Of a stretch of DNA of 64,000 bases, positions 40,463-48,253 are shown piece by piece. A program made the translations under genes and the position numbers. The notes beneath the pieces are model-generated. The model worked only from the letters and a program-made list of their open reading frames with translations. It did no database searches and was not told the origin of the DNA. The stretch lies in the NCBI RefSeq assembly GCF_000421965.1, contig NZ_ATAY01000031.1, forward strand, positions 62,001 through 126,000, read 5' to 3'. How positions within the stretch are numbered: the stretch's first letter is position 1; each line of letters begins with the position of its first letter. Origin of the DNA: Ruminiclostridium papyrosolvens C7. Lineage in GTDB: Bacteria; Bacillota; Clostridia; Acetivibrionales; DSM-1351.

Positions 40463-40792
40463 CTAAAATTCAGTCCCACCCCAACCGCATACTGTACATT
40501 CAAAATCAGTCCAATAACCCAAATTACGACTATTACCACATGGACAAACATAAATTTCCTTAACTCTGGTATTTTTAAACCTGGTTGTTTTTCCGCATTC
40601 AAAACAATCGTCATTGGTATAATATACATAATCATCATTATAATAAAGAGTCCACGTAGTAACACGACTACAACTATTACAGTACATATCCATCGTTTCC
40701 GAAGATTGCCATGTTTCCATAGAAGCCGGAACTGTGAATATTAATATCAGTAAAGATACAATCCTCAATAAGTTATATGTATATATTAACAT
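40463..40792 (-). CDS. Secreted cysteine-rich zinc-ribbon-like protein
   Basis: A 109-residue protein with a hydrophobic start (LLRIVSLLILIFTVPAS) serving as signal peptide or anchor, followed by four close Cys pairs: YCNSC, DCFEC, VCPCG and ECTVC. Such pairs form metal-binding ribbons, unusual in an exported protein. It lies between tadC and the small pilin genes and ends at a strong terminator. There is no clear ribosome site before the ATG. The family is not recognised; a structural role at the pilus base or a metal-dependent fold outside the cell is possible. Confidence 0.55.
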   Translation of the reverse strand: MLIYTYNLLRIVSLLILIFTVPASMETWQSSETMDMYCNSCSRVTTWTLYYNDDYVYYTNDDCFECGKTTRFKNTRVKEIYVCPCGNSRNLGYWTDFECTVCGWGGTEF

Positions 40793-40848
40793 ATAAGGAA
40801 ATTTGTGTAAACATGTCGGTTCAATGTTTGTATCTGTCTTGCATTTAT

Positions 40849-41985
40849 CTATACATATTTAAACGCCTCGAATACCATATCCAGCATAGGCTTAAGCATT
40901 AGGTTTGCCAGTTCATACAGCAGTGGAGTAATACCCACGAATGCAGCAATATCCAGCCAGTCCATATCCTCATCGGCCGTAATCAGTATTCCCTCTGCCT
41001 TGCTCCTACGGTTCTTGGCAAGTATATCCATAGCAAGTTTTTTATCTACGAGAGAATATATTCTGATGGTATCAACCAGCTCCGACATTTTCTTATTTTT
41101 CGTTGCAGCTCTCAAGCTTTCTACAGCAAGCCTTCTATCCGTCTGAAACAGTTCTCTGCATTCTCTCATATGTTTTCTATACCGACGTGATCCTTTAGCC
41201 ATCTGCTCCAGGATATCGGTGGTCTTGAATTCCTCCATGCTGCCTAAAAGCTCAAAAATGTTCTCCAGTCTGATAACCTCTTTACGGTAAACACTGCCAA
41301 GCAGGAGCCATTTCATCAATAAAAATATTTCCGGTGAAAAGAAGGAAAGTATAGCTATAAGGATAATTTTCCAATCAAACAGATTTATTCTTTTCAATGC
41401 ATACCAGGTAGAAAGGAATTTTTGGACATTATACTCTATATCTTCTTTATTGGAGGAATGAATCAATCCCGGTATGATTTCTGAAAGGTGTTCCCTTTTA
41501 AACTTGTCGTCCATTTTCTCAAAATAACCTTCATGATTCACTCTGTCCAGAATAGTATAATACAGGGAATAATTGTATCCACTGTCAGGGCTGGATTTTT
41601 GAGGGTTGAAAGTCTGCAATACGTCTATATTACTACCGGCTTTTGATATGATATTCACTTTTGTGATATCAAGATTTGTATAATTTATCACGATTATAGT
41701 GACCGTAATCACCACCATGCAAAAAAATTTCACAATATACAGGGCCTGTAAAGATAGGTTTGTTTCTGAACATTTTAGCGATACCAGTCCAAATTTATTT
41801 AAAATAAAATTTTTATCTTTTGTAATGAAGTTAAGAATGGCTTTTAAGCCTCGTATTTGTGTCAAATTTTCTAAATTGAACTCTTTAAGAGTTAGAAATC
41901 TTGACTCTCTTGGATACTTGCTCATGAAGATCCCTACCACTGCCAGAAAAAGTCCAATGACAGTCAAAATAAACATTGTTCTCAT
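40849..41985 (-). CDS. tadC: TadC-like inner-membrane pilus platform protein
   Basis: A 378-residue T2SSF-family protein: an N-terminal helix (MFILTVIGLFLAVVGIFMSK), a further helix near residue 90 (KFFCMVVITVTIIVI), a central pair near 205-230 (WKIILIAILSFFSPEIFLLM), and a C-terminal helix near 350. The region between holds the helical four-bundle expected of TadB/TadC platform proteins (RLENIFELLGSMEEFKTTDI). It follows tadB by 25 bp in the expected tadA-tadB-tadC order. It would form the membrane base for assembling Flp-type pili. Sequence conservation is low, so the call relies partly on order. Confidence 0.75.
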   Translation of the reverse strand: MRTMFILTVIGLFLAVVGIFMSKYPRESRFLTLKEFNLENLTQIRGLKAILNFITKDKNFILNKFGLVSLKCSETNLSLQALYIVKFFCMVVITVTIIVINYTNLDITKVNIISKAGSNIDVLQTFNPQKSSPDSGYNYSLYYTILDRVNHEGYFEKMDDKFKREHLSEIIPGLIHSSNKEDIEYNVQKFLSTWYALKRINLFDWKIILIAILSFFSPEIFLLMKWLLLGSVYRKEVIRLENIFELLGSMEEFKTTDILEQMAKGSRRYRKHMRECRELFQTDRRLAVESLRAATKNKKMSELVDTIRIYSLVDKKLAMDILAKNRRSKAEGILITADEDMDWLDIAAFVGITPLLYELANLMLKPMLDMVFEAFKYV

Positions 41986-42010
41986 AATTCACCGTCCTAT
42001 TTAAGTCTAA

Positions 42011-42946
42011 CTACATCTTTCTGAGGACTCTGACTACAACCAGGGACAGTACCGAAAAGGCTATAACTCTGCATATTGCAAGGTTTGTGTCAGGATCAAT
42101 CAGGCTTACATCATTGCCTATAATCAATCTGTTAATCCAAAGTACGGCGGGTATACTGAGGATTGATGCACATACAGCGAATATCTCGTACCATAAAAGC
42201 CTTCTGTTTTTCTTTTTTTCAATACTAAGTTGCGTGGACATTGTATTGTTTAGCTTATATAGTTGTCCGATGAGATCTCCGCCGTTTTCTTTATAGTTTT
42301 GCAGCATAACAACAAAGATACTGAACCAGATATTATCGATCCTGTCTCTCATACTTTCTAACACTTTTTGGGTATCAGAACTGTCCGCGGCCTGAAGCAT
42401 CAATCTACCCATATTTTTATTCACATTTCTACTACACTCTCTTAGTGCAGGCTTTATTTTGTTGTGTTCAAGGAAAGCACTTCTGAACTCATCAATCAAC
42501 TTTGGAATTTGTGTGTTCATCCTGTATTTATGCAAATCAATTAATAGTGACAAAAGGTAATATGGAAGCACAATACTCATTACAATTATCATTACCTTTA
42601 CATACCATAGTTGACCGATTCTATTAAGCAGTAATATCAGGGTAATGCTAAACCCTGCCATAATAACTATCATTACATTCGAAATAGTATTAAGAACTGA
42701 ATCCTTTGAGAATGCAAATTCCAGATTGGTTTGATAGTGCTTTTTAATTCTTCTGATTACCGGCAATTTCATGGCGAAGGAAAAAATATATGCGAGTCCG
42801 CCTCTGCCACGTATTGGGGCATTGCTTTTATTTAGCCTGTTACTGCTTTTTTCATATACTTCCCAAAGAAGTCCGGACAACAAAAAAATTGCACCGACTG
42901 CCAGTGCAATAATGTAATAGCTATCATATTTCAGTATTTTATCCAT
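42011..42946 (-). CDS. tadB: TadB-like inner-membrane pilus platform protein
   Basis: A 311-residue T2SSF-domain protein with an N-terminal helix (YYIIALAVGAIFLLSGLLWE), a second pair near 100-145 (IVMAGFSITLILLLNRIGQL, VLPYYLLSLLID), the cytoplasmic bundle (FRSAFLEHNKIKPALRECSR), and C-terminal helices (FAVCASILSIPAVLWI). The ATG at 42944-42946 lies behind AAAGGAGGAG and overlaps the CpaF stop by 8 bp. Longer open frames to the left of this ATG were rejected. Together with CpaF and TadC it makes the assembly core of a Tad-type pilus. Confidence 0.85.
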   Translation of the reverse strand: MDKILKYDSYYIIALAVGAIFLLSGLLWEVYEKSSNRLNKSNAPIRGRGGLAYIFSFAMKLPVIRRIKKHYQTNLEFAFSKDSVLNTISNVMIVIMAGFSITLILLLNRIGQLWYVKVMIIVMSIVLPYYLLSLLIDLHKYRMNTQIPKLIDEFRSAFLEHNKIKPALRECSRNVNKNMGRLMLQAADSSDTQKVLESMRDRIDNIWFSIFVVMLQNYKENGGDLIGQLYKLNNTMSTQLSIEKKKNRRLLWYEIFAVCASILSIPAVLWINRLIIGNDVSLIDPDTNLAICRVIAFSVLSLVVVRVLRKM

Positions 42947-44465
42947 GGGGCTCCTCCTTTTCGTAGGAAAAGCAGTCTTCATCAGGTTTCAGTACAAACA
43001 ATCCCTTCAGGTATTCCCTGTCCTCCTGAGTCATTTCAAATTCCATACATGAATTCAGGGTACTTTCGCTAATGCCATTCCTGTTAACAAGGTATTTACC
43101 GCTGACTTTATCGTAAATGAATAAATCACGTATTATATAACTCATGTCTTCTTCGTTTGCAATAATCTCCGCAAATTTGTACACGTATCTGACTCCCGTG
43201 TCCCTGTCAAGTTTGATTTGGATAACAAGGTCTATTGCATCCGCAATGTCGAAGCGTGCTTCCCTGTAATCCGTGTAGAATCCAGTCTGCATCAGCAACT
43301 TTCTCAAATCATGTACAAGTCTTGGAATACTTGATGAATGGAATGTGCACATGCTGCCTCTAGCCTGCCTCAGCATTGCATTGATCATTTCAAAGGCCTC
43401 CATATGGCTCCTGACTTCCCCGAATATTACAATATCCCGGTTCAGGCGGAAAAATATCTCCATGATATCAGTAGGCGTGTACTTATCTGCGTACTGAAGC
43501 TCAATAACGTTTTTATCCTGATACTTTCCTGATATATTCAGCTCATGTATGTTCTCTGCCAATCCTATAGCCAGATCATCATCCAAATTCTTTATTACGA
43601 GTTCATCCGCTGCGGTCGTTTTTCCTGATCCCATCTCTCCTATAATGGCAATGTTTCTGCGGCCCTTGCTGCTTAATATTTTTAGAACCTCCATCATCTT
43701 TTGATGCATAAACCTGTTGCGGTCTTTCTTGCTTAATGACTTGTAAGCAAATATGCGGATATTAACTACATAGTACCTTGACAATGGCGATCGCAGGGCT
43801 GTTACCCTGGATCCGTTTTCAAGGGTTGAGTATATAATGGGATTTCCTTTGTTCATTTCCAGATTTGCGGTAGAAACTATTCTGTCCTCAATAATTTTTG
43901 TGTATACTTCATTGCTGTAAAATCTGAATTTTGAGTTTGGCACCTTACGCTTTATACCTTTGTATTGGATCCATACGTAATCACTCCTCGTTGTGGCAAC
44001 TTCGTTGAGCTCACTTTCAAATATGAGCTCATCCAGAATACTGAAACCAAATAACTCCTGATATATAATCTGTGCAAGCTTCTGGAGCTTCTTTTCAAAA
44101 GTGTCGTATGTACTTATGGAAAACTTCTGAAGATAGGCTTCGATTTCAGTATCAATCGGCTTTTTTATATTATCCTGTTTATCTCCGGTATAAATATTTT
44201 GAAAATAATTCAGATGATATTGAAAGATAATTTCATCAATATTTTTATGCGTGATTTCATCTATCTCACTTAAAATAAAGAAAACCATGTTCCTGGTAGT
44301 ATCTCTGGCTTGTTCGTTTCCTTCGGTTGCTTTGATTCTAAGCTCCTGTTCCCTGTCTGTTATCCGTTGCAGCTCGGAAACTTTTTCCTTGTCGCTTGTG
44401 AAGGTCTTTTTACTGGATTTAATTTTCTCTTCAATTACCGCAATCAGTTCGTCTAATTTAATCAT
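42939..44465 (-). CDS. cpaF: CpaF/TadA-type pilus assembly ATPase
   Basis: A 508-residue secretion ATPase. The N-terminal ~190 residues are helical and acidic. The catalytic half has the Walker A IAIIGEMGSGKTTAADELVI (around 255-275), the Asp-box-like IVIFGEVRSHMEAFEMINAM (Walker B) and the His box MCTFHSSS. TadA-type residues are also present around RSDYVWIQYKG in the first ATPase subdomain. The ATG lies behind GGAGG and overlaps the ParA-like stop. It powers extension or assembly of Flp-type pili, or an equivalent surface structure; a second ATPase of the VirB4 family serves the T4SS. Confidence 0.93.
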   Translation of the reverse strand: MIKLDELIAVIEEKIKSSKKTFTSDKEKVSELQRITDREQELRIKATEGNEQARDTTRNMVFFILSEIDEITHKNIDEIIFQYHLNYFQNIYTGDKQDNIKKPIDTEIEAYLQKFSISTYDTFEKKLQKLAQIIYQELFGFSILDELIFESELNEVATTRSDYVWIQYKGIKRKVPNSKFRFYSNEVYTKIIEDRIVSTANLEMNKGNPIIYSTLENGSRVTALRSPLSRYYVVNIRIFAYKSLSKKDRNRFMHQKMMEVLKILSSKGRRNIAIIGEMGSGKTTAADELVIKNLDDDLAIGLAENIHELNISGKYQDKNVIELQYADKYTPTDIMEIFFRLNRDIVIFGEVRSHMEAFEMINAMLRQARGSMCTFHSSSIPRLVHDLRKLLMQTGFYTDYREARFDIADAIDLVIQIKLDRDTGVRYVYKFAEIIANEEDMSYIIRDLFIYDKVSGKYLVNRNGISESTLNSCMEFEMTQEDREYLKGLFVLKPDEDCFSYEKEEPHG

Positions 44466-45258
44466 GGTTAAAACCTCCGTGTATCCAGTTGAACAGCTGC
44501 CTTACTTTCCTTGAAGGTGTAGTACTTATTCTGCCAGTCGTTTCCAGGTTTAAGCTTTTGAGTATAAATTCACTAATACGGCTTAATTCTTTATTGTATT
44601 CAGTCGTATACTCATGAAAAGCTACCAGTCTGTTCTTATTTTTCATTTCCAGCAATTCATTACTGTCAGGAAGCATAAAAACGTTATGGAGGTTATAAAG
44701 TTTTTTAATTTCCGTGACATCAGGATATATTTGACGATAGGCATTCACAACAAAGGCTATTTCTTTACCGGCAACGAAATTCAGGCAATCCAGGATCTCC
44801 TTATCCTGATTGATTACATTGATGATATAATCGCTGTTTTCCAGTAGCATGTTTGTAAGAATATTTTCATGTCCTGAAATGGTATCAAAAAACACGATGT
44901 CAAAATTTTGTTTGAATTCATCAATGAATTTTGCATATTCAGGGAGGTTCCTGCTGACATAAGACATGTTCGTTTTCTTACTTCCGAGAAAATAGACATT
45001 CTCAATCCGTCCCAGGATTTTCAGCAGATCAATACTATTATCTTGAGATAACTTTAAATTGACAACGTCCTCAATGTTCAATTCATTATCATCTATTCCA
45101 AAAAGTTTCAATAAATTTCCGTAGTTCAAATTACAGCAGCAAACCAATATTTTCCTACTACTGTCAAGTTGCTTTAAAAGGCTGTTTACAAGCATATACA
45201 AAAAAATGGTCTTTCCGGTTTTCTTAGCCGGTGACCACACAGATATCATTTCCCCCAT
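44458..45258 (-). CDS. ParA/MinD-like ATPase of the pilus system
   Basis: A 266-residue P-loop protein. The deviant Walker A is SPAKKTGKTIFLYMLVNSLL near residue 10 and the Walker-B-like Asp is in FDIVFFDTISGHENIL. This is the TadZ/MinD form. It sits directly upstream of cpaF in a Tad gene set that also contains a separate CpaE-like protein, so two localisation ATPases are present. It is likely a polar or site-directing partner for the CpaF complex. The longest start (ATG at 45258) has AAGGA at good spacing. Confidence 0.75.
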   Translation of the reverse strand: MGEMISVWSPAKKTGKTIFLYMLVNSLLKQLDSSRKILVCCCNLNYGNLLKLFGIDDNELNIEDVVNLKLSQDNSIDLLKILGRIENVYFLGSKKTNMSYVSRNLPEYAKFIDEFKQNFDIVFFDTISGHENILTNMLLENSDYIINVINQDKEILDCLNFVAGKEIAFVVNAYRQIYPDVTEIKKLYNLHNVFMLPDSNELLEMKNKNRLVAFHEYTTEYNKELSRISEFILKSLNLETTGRISTTPSRKVRQLFNWIHGGFNHD

Positions 45259-45278
45259 AATATCGCATCCTTTACTTT

Positions 45279-46001
45279 TTATTTTTCTGTTTGCAGAATC
45301 CCGTTCTTTATCTCATCTGAAATATTATTAGTATTAGTAGGAATAACATAGTTTTCTTTCGAAGGCAGCTGTGTTTCATCACAGTAAAGCTCGTAAGAAA
45401 GTGTGCCTGCAAGTCTGGCAGAATATATTCTTGCTCTTTGGCTACTGTTTAGTAGCAGTTTTATAAAGCCTTTTTTACTTCCAACTTCGCTTCCTTCTGT
45501 ATTAATCCCCGAATCATCAAATACCATATCAACCCTGACCTTTGATAAAACTATCTGTGGTCTTCCTGATGCCTCTTTTAGCTGGACAATGATATCTACA
45601 AGGGAACCTTTCTTTACAAGGTTTGCAACCCTGTCCTCTATTGTCGCAGGTAATACGATTGCCCTGATATCATCAGCATATATCTTGCTTTTGGATATAA
45701 GGTTATACCGGTATATGTAATCTCCTTCTTTAATTAGTCCGATGGATTTACTTCCCGTACATTCGCTTATATCAGTAACCATGTTTTCGGTTGCTGCAGA
45801 TGCCTTTATTGTTTTTTTTCTGATCATGCTTTCATTGATGATTGTATTTTCATCAATTTTAGTTGATGCCGAAAGCACCGTTACATTCTTTTCTGTATCC
45901 AGCTTATATGTATTAAAAATAAAATACCAGGCTGCTGCAGACAGGATAATAAAAATGCCGGTACAAATAAGAACTGTTTTAATTACTAACCTTTTTCCCA
46001 T
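45279..46001 (-). CDS. CpaB/RcpC-like periplasmic-side pilus protein
   Basis: A 240-residue protein with one N-terminal helix (VIKTVLICTGIFIILSAAAW) and a SAF-type beta-clip domain (VLSASTKIDENTIINESMIR, then GLIKEGDYIYRYNLIS and RAIVLPATIEDRVANLVKKG). The next segment VDIIVQLKEASGRPQIVLSK is the RcpC-type domain. In Gram-negative Tad systems, CpaB/RcpC sits with the secretin. No secretin is expected in a Gram-positive cell, so here it may act in the wall. The start was set at the ATG behind GGAGG. It overlaps the CpaE-like gene by 23 bp. Confidence 0.8.
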   Translation of the reverse strand: MGKRLVIKTVLICTGIFIILSAAAWYFIFNTYKLDTEKNVTVLSASTKIDENTIINESMIRKKTIKASAATENMVTDISECTGSKSIGLIKEGDYIYRYNLISKSKIYADDIRAIVLPATIEDRVANLVKKGSLVDIIVQLKEASGRPQIVLSKVRVDMVFDDSGINTEGSEVGSKKGFIKLLLNSSQRARIYSARLAGTLSYELYCDETQLPSKENYVIPTNTNNISDEIKNGILQTEK

Positions 46002-47232
46002 TTTTACCTCCAAGAATTTTCTTTAAAAATATTTTTGATTTGTTGTTGTTTTTGTGACTCCCTGAAATCTTAAATATGCCAAGTAATTTTATGTACTCCT
46101 CAAGATTTCTTCCGTTTATTCTTAGGGCATATGCAGCTTTGCTGTTTCTGAACTTGCATCGTTTTTCACTGTAACTGATACATGCCATGCTCGGAAGATT
46201 CGCATTGAAATATCCCAGAAGAGCATCAGTTTTTTCGTTATACTCAAATAGAACAAAGTGAAACTTATCCTGACCAATCCCGTGATTATCCCTCATATAA
46301 ATTGTATAGTTCTCTGCCTGCCTCCTGCTGATCCTGTCACCATGCATGGTCATAAGAATATGATCAGTATTTTGTAAAACAGAGATTGCACACAAATCAA
46401 GGCAGGATCCGTTGACATGAATCAGGGTTAAATCATAGTTTTTATATGCAAAATCAATTAGCTGGTTGATTGGTTTATTCACTAGTTCACTGTATTTATA
46501 TTGTGAAAACTTTGGAATTAAAGAGAATACCTTGACTTTGTTCAACTTGATACAACATTGTTCCAATTTTGTTCTGTCAAGACTGCCATTATCAATAAGT
46601 TCAAAAACATCTGGCAGATTCTCCTGTTGATTTTCAATGCCCAGAGCTGCATCCATACCGGAATCAAAGAAATCAAAATCCATCAGCATAACATTTTTAT
46701 CACAATGTCGTCCTGCGACCGCTGCCAGTTCTGCTGCGAGTTCTGCATTTCCGACTACAGTGATCACCTTGTTATGGAAATTAACGATTCGTTCAATTAT
46801 TTTTTCTTCTTTTACTGTGACAGGCTTTTCCTTTATGATTGTTTCTGCCAATAAGCCAAAATCAAATTTCTCAGGATAAAAGATTAATACACTTTCCAAA
46901 ACTTTGTTATTCAGTTTCTCAAATGTAATAAAAGCATGTACGGACAAATTAGCCAATTTGCTTACCAGAATTCTTTCTGCATAGCTTTCTATTTTCTCCG
47001 TCAGCATTACAATCTTTATATTTTTATCAAAAGCTGTATTAGCTAGTCCGATAAGCAGCTCACCTTCTGCATCATCAAGCAGCATGTTTACAATCAGAAT
47101 ATCTACTGATATATAGTTCAGCAGATCCATCAATTCCGTTAAATCACCCACATTATCTATCAGGGTATGATTCTCACTTAATTGAATCCTTTTATCAATT
47201 TCAGGGCTTCCTGTAGCCAGTATCACTTTCAT
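45979..47232 (-). CDS. CpaE-like localisation ATPase
   Basis: A 417-residue CpaE/TadZ-type protein. The first 125 residues form a receiver-like domain (MKVILATGSPEIDKRIQLS, ILIVNMLLDDAEGELL). The second half, from about 165, is a MinD-like ATPase fold (KVITVVGNAELAAELAAVAG, VMLMDFDFFDSGMDAALG), with the P-loop degenerate: no clear GKT is seen. It would guide the pilus machine to a site. The start was taken at the ATG 5 bp after the M23 gene stop; GGAGG lies 11 bp before it. It is the first of the Tad genes after the conjugation genes. Confidence 0.75.
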   Translation of the reverse strand: MKVILATGSPEIDKRIQLSENHTLIDNVGDLTELMDLLNYISVDILIVNMLLDDAEGELLIGLANTAFDKNIKIVMLTEKIESYAERILVSKLANLSVHAFITFEKLNNKVLESVLIFYPEKFDFGLLAETIIKEKPVTVKEEKIIERIVNFHNKVITVVGNAELAAELAAVAGRHCDKNVMLMDFDFFDSGMDAALGIENQQENLPDVFELIDNGSLDRTKLEQCCIKLNKVKVFSLIPKFSQYKYSELVNKPINQLIDFAYKNYDLTLIHVNGSCLDLCAISVLQNTDHILMTMHGDRISRRQAENYTIYMRDNHGIGQDKFHFVLFEYNEKTDALLGYFNANLPSMACISYSEKRCKFRNSKAAYALRINGRNLEEYIKLLGIFKISGSHKNNNKSKIFLKKILGGKNGKKVSN

Positions 47233-47236
47233 AATA

Positions 47237-48253
47237 TCAGTCACCTCCTCCAACATTTGTTTCTTCATGCAAAGTAATTCTGAATTGATCCAGATAGGTT
47301 ACAATATTGTATGGGTTAATATAGAAACGTTCCTTTTGGCCCTCCAGTTTAATTCCAATCTGCAGGTGCAAATGAGTTATAAACATTCCGGACGTACCAG
47401 GAGGGCCGTACCCGGTATTACCGACATACCCTAAAACGTCTCCGGCCTTAACTCGATCCCCCTCATGGAAGGCTGTGTTAAATCCCCTCATGTGTGCATA
47501 GTAAAAGTAGGTATCCTTGTCAGTAAGGACACCTACTATATTTCCACCAAAATTATTCCAGTTCATATCTCTTATAACACCATCTGTAATTGAAACTATG
47601 GGGACTCCTCCATCAGTAATTATATCGTTCCCTTCATGAGCTCTGTCACCGCCGAAGGTTCTTTGTGCTCCAAAATCGTCTGAATGTGTATAAGTGTACT
47701 GTATCTCGGTTGATGTTGTTTCACGTTGCGGCTGGCCGTTTTCAGGACCGGCTTTTGTGCCGTCGGCCGGTTGTTTGCTATCATCGTTGCTTTGTTGGTT
47801 CGGAACTGTAGTTGTTATAATTTTTGATTTTGGAATTGGCCCAACTTTAAGGTCATTGTAGTATTTTGAATAGATACTGTAAATTTCCTTTGAGTTATCA
47901 GGCAGCAAATCCGGATTACTACTTTTTGCTTTTTCCAACAATTCCGGAATGATTTCATTTGTAAAGTTATCAGGGTTAAAGTTGGCTGCTTCGGCAGATA
48001 GTGTTAAAAAAAATGCAAATTCAATACCGTTTTCCGTTGCAACCTTATTTGCAATACTCAGAAACTCTGCCGGTATATCCAGGCCTTTTGCCATTACAAT
48101 GGGATTGCTACTGGTACTGGAGCTTTGCATAAACATTATCAGTAGAAAAAAGACCAAGAACAATGGCATCAGGAGTACTGATCCGGTGATAATTATCTTT
48201 TTCTTTATACCCTTTTTTAGTTTGTTTAAAGAACGTTTTGGTTTCTTAGTCAA
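47237..48253 (-). CDS. M23 peptidoglycan hydrolase of the transfer system
   Basis: A 338-residue membrane-anchored cell-wall hydrolase. It has a basic start, one helix (IIITGSVLLMPLFLVFFLLI), a linker region with a helical domain of about 80 residues, and a C-terminal LytM/M23 domain with RAHEGNDIITDGG (zinc His and Asp), YYAHMRGF, and HLHLQIGI (final His pair). In conjugation systems such enzymes open the wall for the transfer channel; in pCW3 and Tn916 an NlpC/P60-type enzyme usually fills that place, so the M23 form is a variation. It starts at TTG with GGAG and overlaps the VirB6-like gene by 8 bp. Confidence 0.88.
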   Translation of the reverse strand: MTKKPKRSLNKLKKGIKKKIIITGSVLLMPLFLVFFLLIMFMQSSSTSSNPIVMAKGLDIPAEFLSIANKVATENGIEFAFFLTLSAEAANFNPDNFTNEIIPELLEKAKSSNPDLLPDNSKEIYSIYSKYYNDLKVGPIPKSKIITTTVPNQQSNDDSKQPADGTKAGPENGQPQRETTSTEIQYTYTHSDDFGAQRTFGGDRAHEGNDIITDGGVPIVSITDGVIRDMNWNNFGGNIVGVLTDKDTYFYYAHMRGFNTAFHEGDRVKAGDVLGYVGNTGYGPPGTSGMFITHLHLQIGIKLEGQKERFYINPYNIVTYLDQFRITLHEETNVGGGD

